Positions 1-12,104 of a DNA stretch of 64,000 bases are shown piece after piece. The position numbers were made by a program, and so were the translations under genes. The notes beneath the pieces were generated by a model. That model did not search any database and was not told where the DNA came from. It saw only the letters and a list, made by a program, of their open reading frames with translations. This DNA is from Phascolomyces articulosus (lineage: Eukaryota; Mucoromycota; Mucoromycetes; Mucorales; Lichtheimiaceae): the NCBI GenBank assembly GCA_025677815.1, contig JAIXMP010000004.1, positions 1,054,001 to 1,118,000 of the forward strand. Direction: 5' to 3'. Numbering within the stretch: the first letter of the stretch is position 1; each line of letters begins with the position of its first letter.

Positions 1-228
1 GTAACCACGACTTACCTTGCAGAGTCTCATTTTTCCCGGACACGTGATCAGCGGAAGATGAAAAACACTAGATTTTTAAGTTTCTGATAAATTAGTTCAC
101 GAAAAAAAAGTAACCTGAAGGAAGAAATATATATTGAAAATATCATTTTTATTTTTATTATTATAATTGACAGAGACAGTGCTTCGATCAATTACTCAGT
201 TGATGTTTATATAAGAATTGACGAAAAT

Positions 229-1855
229 ATGGCTGCAATGGATGATGAACAACTGTTGACGGATATTCGCATACGGGTAGAAGGACGTGATGGATATCAC
301 TATAACCAGTATTTTACGAAAGACACTCGGTTGAAATATGGTAATTCATTTATTTGCGCTTGCTCTCAAGATTACGATACGCAACGACAAGTTGTAGATG
401 ACCGCCGAAAGCGAATTTGTACACGTATGGGTGCATCTTTGTGCGGTGGTTTCATCAAAGGTTTGATCGAGAGGCGTTTTGAATATGTTCACCTTACCAT
501 CGAGCATTCTTTTCACATTAAATATCATAATATATTTCAATCTTAAATTTTTGCATTTTCTAGTGCTTCCCACTCATATATTATTTGTTCGGATGATTCG
601 TGCTGGAAATATGTATTCACTGCCGCTGAACTACAAGAAATCATTAATGAAGGCTTTCATCCGTTACCACCGGTCAATCAACAGGTGCAAGAAATTATTG
701 ATCGATTTAAACAAGCAGCTGAGCTTGTTTGTGAGAAGAATAAAAATGAAATGGATGATCAAAAATTGAATGAATTGATGTTGGATGCCATGGTGAAAGA
801 AGTTCTCAAGACTGGTCCATTCGATCCACGAACTAATTATGATGAATTCTGGGTTTATTTCAACACTTAACCAGTTTTTAGCTTATTATTCAAATGACTC
901 AATAAATGTTATAAACGACCACACCAGTGAAATCGACTTGGTTGCAAATTTTTGGTGTTACTTTGATCGATATTTTGACAATTTGAAGATCAACACTACA
1001 AGGTACATTAATTTGGTATTATTTTGTATACATGTGTTTACAATCGTCATGCTAATAATGAGGTATCTGATTCTAACGGGATATATGATCTTTAGAGATC
1101 GAACTTGCATTGCAACTGCTTTACGAACTAACGAAGGAAGAAAGGTTACCGGTACCAATGAAATCGCAGACAAAAAAAAGAGCAGCCATCCCGATTTATT
1201 ATTATTGAAAAAACGACATCGAATTTGGTTGTTCAGAAGTTGGTAAAAATGAAGATGTGGTGCTGACAAGAAAGGGAATTATTGAAAATGAACTTCATTG
1301 TCCAAAAATAATGAAGGATATTTTGGATCGAGTTGCCAGTCTTGTAGATTATAATGAAGAAATTATCAAGAAACTTCGATTTATCTGCTTTCACCAAACT
1401 AGTAAGTGACACTGGGTGGAAGTGTGAATGTGGATCTTAACCTAGGTTTTAGTTATAAACTGATATCTCATGATGTTATCATAGATCGTCGCATGAAATT
1501 GCCATTTATTGATTGTCCGCGTGGTTACACTTGTCGTATCATGAAAACAAATGAATATGAAGTTCTTCCATTAACTAAGCTAGTATTAGAAGCAAAGGCA
1601 AGTATTAAGATCAGTGATAAAGTGAGTGGTGAATATATGGACGAACGTGGATACAATTCTTATTATGGCTTTGTACGTATATTATAGGATGTCGTCGCTG
1701 AAACTATGCAAGTGTTAACAAGGTACCAAATGAACAAAAGAGATGATGGAGGTATGAAATACCAAAATCAAAATATACCAGATACTATTGTTCTCCCAAC
1801 AGCGCTGAGCTTTACAAATAATACAAAAAAACGAAAGCGGTCCGACCAAGAGTAA
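229..1855 (+). pseudogene. Broken gene of unknown family
   Basis: Coding-like sequence can be followed across all three forward frames but is interrupted. It begins MAAMDDEQLL at 229 and includes a Cys/His-containing piece (RKRICTRMGASLCGG, then VHLTIEHS). It continues after about 560 with a helical stretch (AAELQEIINEGFHPLP, QEIIDRFKQAAELV) and ends near 868 in NYDEFWVYFNT. Further pieces follow in other frames: IELALQLLYELTKEERLP (about 1100), GIIENELHCPKIMKDILDR (about 1280) and FIDCPRGYTCRIMKTNEYE (about 1500). A last piece runs to a basic end KKRKRSDQE before the TAA near 1855. Some frame changes could be introns, but stops near 1200 and 1408 have no convincing splice sites. I do not recognise the family. 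The Cys/His block suggests a nucleic-acid-binding or transposon-derived domain, which is inference only. Confidence 0.4.
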
Positions 1856-4189
1856 ATTGCTCTCTTCATACACCAGTCACTAACATACGGCTTTCTCTTT
1901 TCTTCTCTTAGAGTGGGTGCAGCGGTAGATTGTAAAAAAAATTGTAAATTTTTAGCAAATTGGAATTGTAAAATTCAGATGGTACTACAACTGCCGTTTA
2001 CAGCAGCAGTGGATTGCAGCTTGGATTGTAAGTAAATATTAGTCCCGCCAATCATTAATAAAAATCCTGTATCATGCTGAGTCGAGTCTACCTTACTGTA
2101 AAAAAAAAATTATAACGTTTATCGATATTGTTACTACGTAATTGTGCAACAACTCATTAAAAAAAAATCGGGACAATTTAGAAGGGTAATATGACGCATC
2201 TGCTTTCAATATACGTCATTGAAATTTTCACTCCATATACGCAATCCTTCTACAATCGGATAATTCTACAACTTGATGAAGGATAAAAAATCTTTCATCT
2301 TCTTTTGAAAGAAATTTTATTCAATTAACCCTTATTATACTTATTGCAAAGAACCTGGATGACTGACGATAAGCATTCTGGAAAAAATCGAACATTAACG
2401 ATGGAACTAAGCATTTTGCTAATATTGTACAACGCAAAACTGTTGTTCTTTAGCGAATAAACATAATTCTTTCTACCATATTCTAGTACTCAAGATGAAA
2501 GCATCATAATATACACATTGAAAAAATATGTAAGGTTTATTTGTAAAAAACGAAGGAACGTTTTTTTGTCTGAACAAATAAATTGAGTTGTCCTTTTCTT
2601 TTCTTTTTTGTGTATTTGCAATTTATCTATAATCCATCGAAATCCATGGAATCATTTTTTATAGGGGCATACAATAATTGTATCAGCTGTTTGCCTTAAC
2701 TAAATTTCTTTGGTAGAAGTCACTAACTACTCAGCCGCTCAATGGCGCACAAATAGTAGATTAAACCTACCTTTTTTTTCAAGTATATATTCTAATGATC
2801 AGCCATTATTGTCTATTTTTTTCACTAATGCTATATCATACAAACAAATTGCCCATTTTTACCTACAACAACCCACCGATATAGACAAATTTATGAGAGA
2901 ACAATAAATGAGATTCACGGAACAATATATTTATTTCATGTATTCAGTAAATTATGCGATATCTTTTAAAATAATATTGGCAGATTAAACCAATACATGT
3001 AAACGTAACTTTATTTTCCTTACTATATGCTTAATTACTATTATACTCTCTTGTCAGTCTCTTTGACTTAACATTTTATGTCACTTTATGGGAGGTTCAT
3101 AAATTGCCAGCAACAATAAGGTAATTAATTTATATAACTAAAATCAATGATCAGATTATGATGGTTTCATTTTTGATGTCGATATTTACACATAAAAGGA
3201 AGATACACATAACAAAACCGATCAAGTGTTTTGCTGTTTCATGTCATTCAGTCTGTGCTTTTTTTCTTCGTAATACGAAGATGATGTTTATAATTGACAC
3301 CTTCTTTGGTTTATATATACAAACATAACTTATTTATATATTAATAATAATAATAATAATAATAGAACATCTTATTATCATTTATATAACCAATACTACA
3401 TGTTGGATAAAAAAAATCCGATTTCTCTTTCTTGGCGATAAGTAAAGCAAAAAATAAAAAATAAAAAGTGATTTGCCAAGTATACCCACGATCTAGAACA
3501 ACGTTTTCAATGTTTATCATATTTATTTCTGTGCGGGTAATGACAAAATAATCAAAGATTGCCAAGAAGCATAACGATAAATAAACAAATGTATAAACAC
3601 TGACCCCCGGACCTATTAATTTTCAGGAACCTTACTGTTTCATCTGTTTCATCCGAATCAAAACGATTCTACTAGTGTATGATTTTGCATATATATATAT
3701 ATATAATACAATCTATTTTTCCTCATGATTAAAAATAATCCCACATCAACATTATTAGAAAAATAAGATATAATATTATAATATAGATTCAAAAAAAAAT
3801 TATGTATATATGTGATAATATATATAGATGTCAGGTTTGTGTAGCATGCATTGTGCGTACTAGTGGAGGTGTATATATAAATGTGTGTGCGAGAGAGAGG
3901 GGGGGATTGAATGACTTTATTCCGGTGCGATGAACGCATCTCATACAAAACCAATATTGAACGATGAGGAAGATGATAAAGAGGGTTTGACTACAATATT
4001 GGAATGGATAATAGAAGGGGGGTATTTCAATAGGATAAAATGATAATAAATTTGTTGTTTTTTTTTGGATAAGAAAAATAGAGAGAGAGAGAATTTTTTG
4101 CGTGTAATAATAATAAAAATAATAATATATATAAAGGTGAATTTTGAAGTTGTGATAAAAGAAGAAGGGAGATTGATGTATATAATATA

Positions 4190-4224
<35 letters not shown>

Positions 4225-4239
4225 AAGTAAGTTTGGAAC
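1856..4239. other. Intergenic, AT-rich, no gene seen
   Basis: No open frame here has convincing coding character. The stretch holds many A/T runs, a TAA triplet repeat near 3340-3364, a GA-rich tract near 3888-3905 and a TA repeat ending at 4220. Short open frames at 2710-2907 and 3341-3954 have low-complexity compositions. The right edge is the 3' flank of the Arl8 gene. Confidence 0.6.
4193..4220. repeat. (AT)n microsatellite
   Basis: Uninterrupted AT dinucleotide repeat of about 14 units, about 20 bases past the stop codon of the Arl8 gene and therefore in its 3' UTR or downstream flank. Confidence 0.9.
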
Positions 4240-5313
4240 TTATTTTTGACCTTTACCCTTTTTTATCAGCCACTGAAGTGTCACGTCAATATTCACTTGG
4301 TTTTTAGCTGAAATGGAATAGCATGATACTTCTCGATTGGTGATAGATTTCAATTGTCTATTACACATTTTTATGTGAGTAAAAAAAAGATTTTACACCT
4401 TATCACTTCTCCCTCTTTCTCATATACACACAGACCTCCCTATCCAATCACCCTTATCTTCCTTCGCTAAAATAAAAAAAAAAGACTTACAATTTGTCGA
4501 TTAGTTCTGCCGCGGTCAACGCTTGGGGCAGATCATTTTTGTTTCCAAGTACAAGAACCGGAATATTTGCCAATGGTGGTCTATCCAACAAAGTCTTCAA
4601 TTCATTATGTGCTGCTGGAATCTTGTCATGATCTGCTGCATCCACCACAAACCTGTATTATCTTGGGATGATGAGAAAAAAAAAGTACTTATAACACGTG
4701 AATTCTATTCTAAAAAACCACACAGTCTCTCTCTCTCACTCTCTCATTGTTGTCTATTGCTTACACTATTGCATTAACACCTCGACAATATCGTTCCCAC
4801 ATGCTTCTATAACGGGGTTGTCCACCGATATCCCAAAGTTTCATGGTAACATTTCCTTTGGTGACTTTACGCATATTGAATCCAACAGTAGGAATCGAAT
4901 CTTCGATAAACTGTCCAGACTATATATATATAAGAGGAGGTTGCGTTATATAGGTTGTTTGGTGGTTTTTTTTTTGTGTAAGGTCAACTGTCCCGACTTA
5001 TCCTTATAAGGTTGTCCACTAAAAAAAAACTTACAGCAATCACATTCACTAGTGTTGTCTTTCCACTATTTTGAAGACCTACAAGAGTTAATTCCATTTC
5101 AGTCTACAAAATGAGATTTTTTTTTAAAAAAAAAAAAGTTTAGTTCATCCGTAGATAGAATCGAGTCAAAAGGACAAAAGGAAAGAAAGAAGAAAAAGAA
5201 GAAAAAAAGGCCAAGAACATGCATAACGTTGAGATTGAAGGGGCGTGTTTAGATTGTACCTTAAAAAAAAGGCTCCGGAGCCAATCCAGAATGGATTGTA
5301 AAATGTGTGCCAT
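4240..5313 (-). CDS. ARL8: Arf-like GTPase Arl8
   Basis: Five coding exons on the minus strand: 5313-5260, 5103-5035, 4919-4765, 4652-4491 and 4357-4240. They sum to 558 nt (185 aa), almost the length of animal ARL8 (186 aa). The N-terminal amphipathic helix [17 protein letters not shown] replaces the myristoylated glycine of classic Arfs, a known Arl8 trait. The P-loop GLQNSGKT lies at about 27-34, followed by [15 protein letters not shown], the switch-2 motif [13 protein letters not shown], the guanine-specificity NKND in [10 protein letters not shown], and CYSISAK near the end. Arl8 is a small GTPase of lysosomal/vacuolar membranes that links them to kinesin transport and tethering in animals and filamentous fungi. 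All four introns have canonical ends. A 54-nt first exon carries the whole membrane helix. Confidence 0.95.
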
Positions 5314-6702
5314 CTTGATAAAATGAATATATGAATGAAAAGGCGTATATATTTAAAAAAAAGAGGGGGAGAGGATTGTTCAAAATTAATACTCTGATAA
5401 AAAAAAAAGAAGAAAGTTTTTTAAAAAGGTTCCAAAGAAAGAAGGAAGAAAAAAAAAAGGGAGGACGAAAGTTCGATTGCGGGACCAAGAATAAACGATT
5501 CAAAAAGAATACCTTAGAGATTATTATACAGTAACCCACGTCACAACCAAAGTATTCTTATGCTGATTGCTTGTTATAAGATGATTCATTTACTCTAAGA
5601 ATATTATTATCATTATTATCATATGATATATATCATTTGAGATGAAAAGAGACTGACTATAACCACTATGCTTCACATATCTAATCCAGAAGAGACTCTG
5701 AGTTGATCCAGTCATTTTATTTTTTATGGTTTAAAGCCAAAAAAAAAATCGTAACATCCAAGGATGTTTCACTTAGTGCCGCGATGTTTATCCCGATTAC
5801 GCAGTTTTGGATAACATTCAATGCAGACTCGTTGACAGTTTTATTATTTTTCTGTATACATAAAATAATACACAATTCCTCCATGCTTGTTTCGAAACAT
5901 TTTATATTTTCTATCTAAAATCTGAGCGCATTTGAAAAAGAAAAAGAAAAAAAAAAGGTCATGTAAGTTTATCCAAACGAAATATCATATATATATATAC
6001 TTCAGCTTATTAAAAGAAGAAAAAAGGTCGATGGGAAAATTGACAATCGGCACAGAAATCAATCGTGTAGTACCAAAATATGAGTTTGGTCCCTGTTTTC
6101 GTAATGCTTGTGCTTCTTGTGTTGGTGATACTTATATGTTGTGTATTCCATAGGAGATTTAAAAATTGCATATGTAAAAAAATCTCTCACTGTATCTATT
6201 ATCAAACATGATCTATAGTATTCATTCCTGCCCGCTTGATCAACCTTTGTATTCAACAGTATAAAATAGTCGCCGTTGCTAAGTAATCAACGATTTAGAG
6301 TATATACTTGTTTGATGTAATAGAATAGACAATAATAAAATATCTCGAGATGAAAATATGTCCAATAAAATATGTTTTTCACGAGAGTTTTTAACGATTA
6401 GTGCTTATAGTATGTTATATCAATAACAAGTAATTATAGTATTAAGTATACTTTAAATTAATGTTTATGACTTTTTTAACTACTAATTACTATAAACCCC
6501 TATAGTAGTAGCAATAGTAGTATATGTCATCTGGTAATTAAGGGTTTTTGTTGTCATAAATATGTAACCAAGCATAAACATCACACATCACCCGACGATT
6601 TTTTTTTAACTACAGAAAAAAAAAAGTCAACTTTTTTTTATTGTTTTTTTTCTTTCGGATCGTCTTTTTTCTTGTATATATATATATAGCATACTGTTCA
6701 TA
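5314..6702. other. Intergenic region between Arl8 and HGH1, no gene seen
   Basis: Divergent promoter space between a minus-strand and a plus-strand gene. It is rich in A runs just upstream of Arl8 (5355-5460) and AT-rich elsewhere. Short frames such as 5703-5918 and 5932-6153 are low complexity or lack family features. A TA repeat near 6676-6688 lies just ahead of the HGH1 start codon. Confidence 0.6.
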
Positions 6703-8419
6703 ATGGAAAGCCAAGTATTAGAGGTAAATAACGATTCTTATTTTTCATTTTTATATACATGTATTAATTGATTCTTTTTAGTTGCTCGAATTCCTTCACC
6801 AACCACGTCCTGAGGTAATAATAATAAAAAAAACACGATTGCGTCTTTTTTTGTGTGAGAATAATATAAATCGAGATCTGGGGTTTTATTGATTCAAAAC
6901 ATGTGTTTTTTAGATCCGAGCGCTTGCTGTTCAACAATTGACTGCACTTACACCCAAAACATCTGAATTTCAACCACTTTTAATCAGTAAACGCGAAACT
7001 TTAGTGCCCGATCTAAAGTCATTGTGTCATGACGATACTGTAAGTTTTTTTGAATAGGGATAGGAAAGCAACGAAAAAAAAAAATGAACGCGTATGCATA
7101 TTCACACGTAACCCTTGCCAATATAGGTTGTAGCACACGAAGCAATCAAGTGTCTTATTAACCTTTCTCACGATCCTCGTATCTTGCAAGAACTCGATGA
7201 TAAATACTTTCTTAACTTCCTTTGTCTTACAATTTTGGTAAATATATATATATATATATATTTCTTTCATTGTATTGTGTGAGGGTTTGACTTATTCAAT
7301 TGGATATATATGTATTAGATTCCCAAATCAGTACTTGCAGATGCTGCTTGTATGCTCCTTTCCAATATGACTAAACACGAACCTATCTGTGTCAAATTAT
7401 TGGAAGGTGAAGCAAAACCATTACCTGGATTATGTGAATCAACACGTTTAATGGATCATCTTGTGGAAGCATTCCATCGTGGACATAAAAAGGCATATAA
7501 TCCAAAAGCTGAATTTAACTTTTTGGCAAGCGTATTTTCTAATGTATCTGGAGTACGTAAACTGTTGGGATATTGTATTTGCATGAAAAAAAAAATAATG
7601 TTATGTACAAATATTGATGGATATGGATGGGATATCATTTTAGATTCGAGCGGGACGTGTCTATTTCATTGAAAATGCACCACATGACAAACTTGCTCCA
7701 TTAACCAAGTTACAAATCTTTACTGAAGATTCAAATGTGATTCGTCGCGGTGGTGTGGATTCAACCATCAAGTAAGTTTAATTGGATATGATGCTTTTAT
7801 TATTCAAATAAGATAAATGTACTCACTAATAATGAGTTTTACTTTCTCTCTATACCAATCATTTTAGAAATTGTTGCTTTGAAACGCGTGAACACGAACG
7901 TATTCTTGATGCTGACAAATTGAACACTCTTCCATTTATTTTATTACCACTCTGTGGCAGTGAAGAATATGATTTGGAAGAATTTGAACAATTCCCAGAA
8001 GAAATTCAATTGTTGGATGATGATAAGGTAATGATAAGAGGATAGATTACATGGACCATTCTTTTTTTTTTTTTTTGTTATTTTCTATCTATTTATCCTA
8101 CTCACTTGGAAAAAAAATATATGAATAATAGAAACGTGAAAGTGACGAAGTTCTTCGACTCATTTTATGTGAAGCTTTGGTATTATTGACACATACTCGC
8201 TATGGTCGTGAATATCTTCGTCAAAAACAAGTATATCGAGTGATTCAAAAACTTCATGCTGTTGAAACCAATGAAGATGTCAAGGAAAAATGTGTTGCCA
8301 TTGTGGATATGTTGATTCGAGAAGAGGCTGGTCCTGAGATTAAAGAATTGGATGAAAAGAAACAGAAACAAGAGGAAGAAGATTCGGATGATGATATGGT
8401 GATTGAAGAAATTGTATAA
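6703..8419 (+). CDS. HGH1: HGH1 family protein
   Basis: Eight exons: 6703-6723, 6782-6814, 6914-7039, 7127-7237, 7319-7552, 7644-7771, 7868-8027 and 8132-8419. They total 1101 nt, 366 aa. The protein is all-helical and armadillo-like, with LLEFLHQPRPEIRALAVQQL near the start, helical repeats through HEAIKCLINLSHDP, then GRVYFIENAPHDKL, REHERIL and LLPLCGSEEYDLEE. The conserved C-terminal block includes LILCEALVLLTHTRYGREYL. It ends in an acidic tail (EEDSDDDMVIEEIV). Order and length match HGH1 (FAM203/BRP16), known in yeast as a chaperone-type factor working with the TRiC chaperonin and Hsp90 in folding translation elongation factor eEF2. The first two coding exons are tiny (21 and 33 nt) and all splice sites are GT-AG. 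The gene is convergent with the ACP gene. Confidence 0.92.
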
Positions 8420-8671
8420 AAGAAACATCCTCCGGATTTCTTGTCTAAATAGATTAATATAATAACTAAAAAAAAAGACCTTCAAATTGTATCATTTTTT
8501 TTTGTGATTGTATAAACCAAAAAAAAAATATATATTATATATTTGTATTAGAGTTTATGCGTGAATGAAAATTGGATGGCAAGACAATAAATTGTGGATT
8601 GTTGGACAAATGTATATAAAAATGTAATGTATATAAATTTTATATTATTATTATTATTTTGTTGTTGTTGT

Positions 8672-9192
8672 TTAGTGAGCGTCAGGACGCTTGCTAATAT
8701 ATTCAACAGCTTGCTTTGCAGTCTTGATCTCATCGGCATCCTTGTCAGTGATTTCGACCGAGAATTCTTCTTCAACAGCCATAATCACTTCAACGGTATC
8801 CAAACTATCCAAACCAAGGTCGTTGACAAAGTGAGCGTCCAAAGAAACCTATTAAAAAAAAGGATAATTCCTACATGAGTTCCCTTATGCATTTCTTTTT
8901 GGAAAAAAAAAACTCGATCGTATCAAATAATGACGTTCCATGATTTCGTATCTTCAATGATAATAATAAATGGTCCTATTATTATTATCATTAGAATAGA
9001 TAGAATATGTACCTTGCTTTCATCGATCTTGTCGAAGCCTCTCAAAATGTCCAAAATACGCGACTCAATGTCAGCGGAATGACCAGCCGAGTACAAACGA
9101 GTGAAAACGGCAGGAGCAGCAACACGAGCAACGGGAGCACGGACAGCGGCAACACGCGAAGCAGCGTTCAAGAGGACAGTAGGACGGAACAT
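8672..9192 (-). CDS. ACP1: Mitochondrial acyl carrier protein
   Basis: Two exons, 9192-9013 and 8848-8672, give 118 aa. The first about 36 residues are rich in Arg, Ala and Val with almost no acidic residues ([20 protein letters not shown]), a typical mitochondrial targeting peptide. The mature domain contains the phosphopantetheine site [14 protein letters not shown], with the modified serine at about residue 75, and ends [11 protein letters not shown]. Mitochondrial ACP carries acyl chains for type II fatty acid/lipoate synthesis and, through LYR proteins, supports Fe-S cluster assembly and complex I. A (TA)n run lies directly upstream of the start codon. The gene is convergent with HGH1, with about 250 bases between the two stop codons. 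Confidence 0.95.
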
Positions 9193-10243
9193 TATATATA
9201 TATATATATGTCTAATTAAGAGAAAAAAAGAGAGAGGGGGGAGGTTTTTTCGCTTGGATTATGGAAAAAAAAGCAAAAAAATAACGCTTATATTATTTAT
9301 TCCCGCCCTAGTTTACAGACGGGTCAGAAAAAAAACGGTCACTTAATACCTTCTTTCTAACTTAGGTGCCGTAAATCCGCACCATTTGATGGATCAATAT
9401 ATATATACCATTCATCTCTTTTTTTTCATACACTTATGATTTAGTTAAGAATCTATATTTTATACAAATATGTTATTCATGCTCTTTCTGATTATGTTAT
9501 AGGTGTAAAAATTAACTTGGATCTCTCTTATAGTTCCTTAAACATAGAATATTGGAAGGGGAAAAGTAGTATGCTTATTAACAAATTTAAGTTTTATTTA
9601 CCATATTATACAACGACAATCCAAACGTACAATACTAAATTATACATAGCTTTTCTTATTATACAAGGCATAGAAGAGCCATCTATTTAGAATCTTGGTT
9701 GAAATTTAGGTGTTTACACTCAACAGCACCAGAAGATACGACTATTATGATTCCTTCACTTTGCGCTGTGTATTATTCAACATCAACATTATATATATAT
9801 TGCTACTATTATATGTTTAAACTCAATGTAATAAATATTTTCTATATGTATGGATTATAATACAGTATGTGGTCTAGAAATATTATTATATGAAAAGGTT
9901 ATTATGATGCAAAGCACATATGCATCGATGAATTCGATGAACCTTTTTTTAAGAGAAAATAATTAAAGATGTCTTATAAATTCTATCATCGATATTGTAA
10001 TATTATTATAGTTCATTTTTATTATTTGATTAACAAAAAGAATATTCATCCGACAAAGAAAAAATAAACAAGGTCAAATGGATTTAAAATGACACAATGC
10101 GCAATACTTTATTATTATTATTATTTCTGTACCACTATTAAGTTGCTATTGTCAACAATAGTATAAACTATATGACAACAAGAAACAGGACGTTATTTCA
10201 AGCAATAATGATGTAGTAGTAATAATAACATAAAAAATACAAT
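9193..10243. other. Intergenic, AT-rich, no gene seen
   Basis: Contains the ACP promoter on the left and the 3' flank of the first small secreted protein gene on the right. Its last about 140 bases resemble the sequence downstream of the third family copy (shared ACAACAAGAAACAG followed by ATGATGTA-type sequence). No open frame with coding character was found. Confidence 0.6.
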
Positions 10244-10635
10244 TTATTTTTGTGGAGAGTTATTTGCAGCACCTTCGGTCACTTTCTTGTGACAATTGAT
10301 GTCCTTGTAATTGGATGCTTGAAAGCATGCTGCAGCGTTCTTCACACCTGTTGAAATCTTGGCTATGGTATCTTTTTGTTCTTGTGTAAGAATTGGACGG
10401 GCACTATAAAATATTGGATGGGCATTTAAATAATAAACAAAAGATATTAATACACAATCATTTCTATCAAGATGATAATAATGGCAGTATATATATTTAA
10501 AATGAATGAGAGGAATATAACTAAAATACGTGAAACTTACCCATTGCTTTCACCGTTACCAGGATCAGCTAGAGCTGCAGTGATAAGAAGAGCAAAGAAT
10601 GGTAAAGCCAAGAGAGCAATGAATTTGATTTGCAT
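10244..10635 (-). CDS. Small secreted protein, family copy 1
   Basis: Two exons, 10635-10541 and 10403-10244, give 84 aa. The N-terminus MQIKFIALLALPFFALL is a clear signal peptide, with likely cleavage after AALA near residue 23. The mature part starts DPGNGESNG and carries the family core LTQEQKDTIAKI, then AAACFQASNYKDINC, ending NNSPQK. Two cysteines lie in the core. The intron sits after a short variable linker, at the same place and phase as in the copies at about 11.7 and 18.7 kb. I chose this ATG because all three paralogs share MQIK followed by a hydrophobic core; an upstream in-frame ATG would bury the signal peptide. The function is unknown. An extracellular role (wall-associated or effector-like) is inference. 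Confidence 0.8.
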
Positions 10636-10707
10636 AATGATTGCTGATATGTTGATAAAAGAAGGTTGTTGTTTGATATAAAATATATGAAGAATAACAA
10701 ACTGACC

Positions 10708-10716
10708 CTTTATATC
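10708..10716 (-). promoter_or_regulatory. Candidate TATA box of secreted protein gene copy 1
   Basis: GATATAAAG read on the minus strand, about 75 bases ahead of the start codon. The same element recurs at equivalent distance ahead of copies 2 and 3, and retention in all three supports function. Confidence 0.5.
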
Positions 10717-11675
10717 TTTTTTTCCTTCCAAACCCCTGCTACTCAATTCTTACTTTATATTTTACTCTTCCTACTTTATTTCTTTGTTTGTAGTTTTACA
10801 GTTTCGTAGTTGTTTGATAAACAATATCTGAGCTACTGATAGTAGTAACCTTTTTTTTACTATACCATAGTCATCCATCATGGACGGAGTATTAGTATAT
10901 TTCTTCATGCAGATATTGATGATCTACACTTTTTTTCTGCCCCTTTCTTGGAAAGTACGCATTTTCTGTTCTTTGTTTAAGAAAACAAAGAATAATGTTG
11001 TGATAATACATACAGTTATATTATTATATTATTGCTATTAATTTAGGATAAACATAATATTACTATTGGTGGTTATTAGTAGGGCGAGGATAAAGAATAT
11101 TTAATTTTTTTCTAATAACTATTTATATATATAGTCAACAAAGTTAGTTGCTTTATAAAAATTCTCAAATGACTTTGGAAGGAGGAATAAGCAGTAGTAG
11201 TAATGTTCTTGCGCTCAAAGAAAGAAAAGCAGTTTTCAGGGACAAGGCCGCGGTAAGTCATTACCTTAATATACTATTAGCCACTTTACTCTTTTACTTT
11301 TTATTTTATTGATATGGGTGCTACCAAGCGTATTGCCAGAAAAGAATATACAGCTTTAAGAAATAATTTATATAGCTTCCTTGACCAAATATCTCCTCCC
11401 AGCTCTCCACCGCTTGAAATCCGTCTTATTATAACCGTTGCTGGCGCTATATTTACGCATACAATGAAATGAAAAATGTAACCAACGCATTTAAGCTTGT
11501 TGAAAAATTTACCTCTCGAAGATACCGTTCTCACCGTAGAATATGCACAGCCGATTAATTTTTCCTTCCTCTCTTTATTTTCTTTATTTTTTTTATATTA
11601 TAATAAATCTTTCAGATACTTTACAAAACCTACATAATTAATTCAATTTCGACAGCATTATTGGTGGAAATACAA
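10717..11675. other. Flank between secreted protein copies 1 and 2; possible small ORF
   Basis: The segment from about 10960 to 11245 resembles the flank at about 19430-19740 upstream of copy 3 (shared TGTTCTTTGTTTAAG, GCTATTAAT, TATTACTATTGGTG and TCTCAAATGACTTTGG). A plus-strand frame starting MTLEGGISSSSNVLALKERK at 11170 has a shortened counterpart at 19650. A second frame (MGATKRIARKEYTALRNNLY, about 11314-11472) has some coding look but no family match. Neither is called as a gene. Confidence 0.4.
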
Positions 11676-12104
11676 TTACCCCTTGAGACCTGAAAAATCA
11701 TCAACCTTCGACATTTGACGGTCTAAATCAGCATGCACCTTAGGGTCCTTGAAATGAGTTGCTTGAAAGCATGTTGCTGCATCTTTTAAATCTTTAGAAA
11801 TATTGCCTAATGCATCTAGTTGTTGTTTTGTAAGACCAGTGCAAGTTCTATATTATTTAATAGTAATTCAAATACTAAAATATGAGTACAATTTTTTTTT
11901 GTGAAGATAATAATAATTGCAGTATATATTCAGCTATTTAAAATGAATCATGGGGTATGCAACTTACGTCTTGGTTTCACTGTTAGCAGGAGCAGTATCT
12001 TGCTGAGCACCAGTAGTAGGTTGTTCTTGAGAATCAGCTGGAGCAGCGCTGGCAAGAAGAGCAAAGAATGGTAAAGCTAAGAGAGCAATGGATTTGATTT
12101 GCAT
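11676..12104 (-). CDS. Small secreted protein, family copy 2
   Basis: Two exons, 12104-11968 and 11847-11676, give 102 aa. The signal peptide is MQIKSIALLALPFFALLASA with likely cleavage near residue 20-21. A Q/T/P-rich linker follows (DSQEQPTTGAQQDTAPAN), then the core TCTGLTKQQLDALGNISKD, AATCFQATHFKD, and a tail unlike the other copies (MSKVDDFSGLKG). The second core cysteine of copies 1 and 3 is missing and a different one appears just after the intron. The first exon is nearly identical to that of copy 3, showing recent duplication, while exon 2 has diverged strongly. Function is unknown; secretion is well supported by the N-terminus. Confidence 0.8.

Noticed and set aside
3340..4220. 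CRISPR-like or structured tandem array
   Set aside because: Only simple di- and trinucleotide repeats and homopolymers; no spaced direct repeats.
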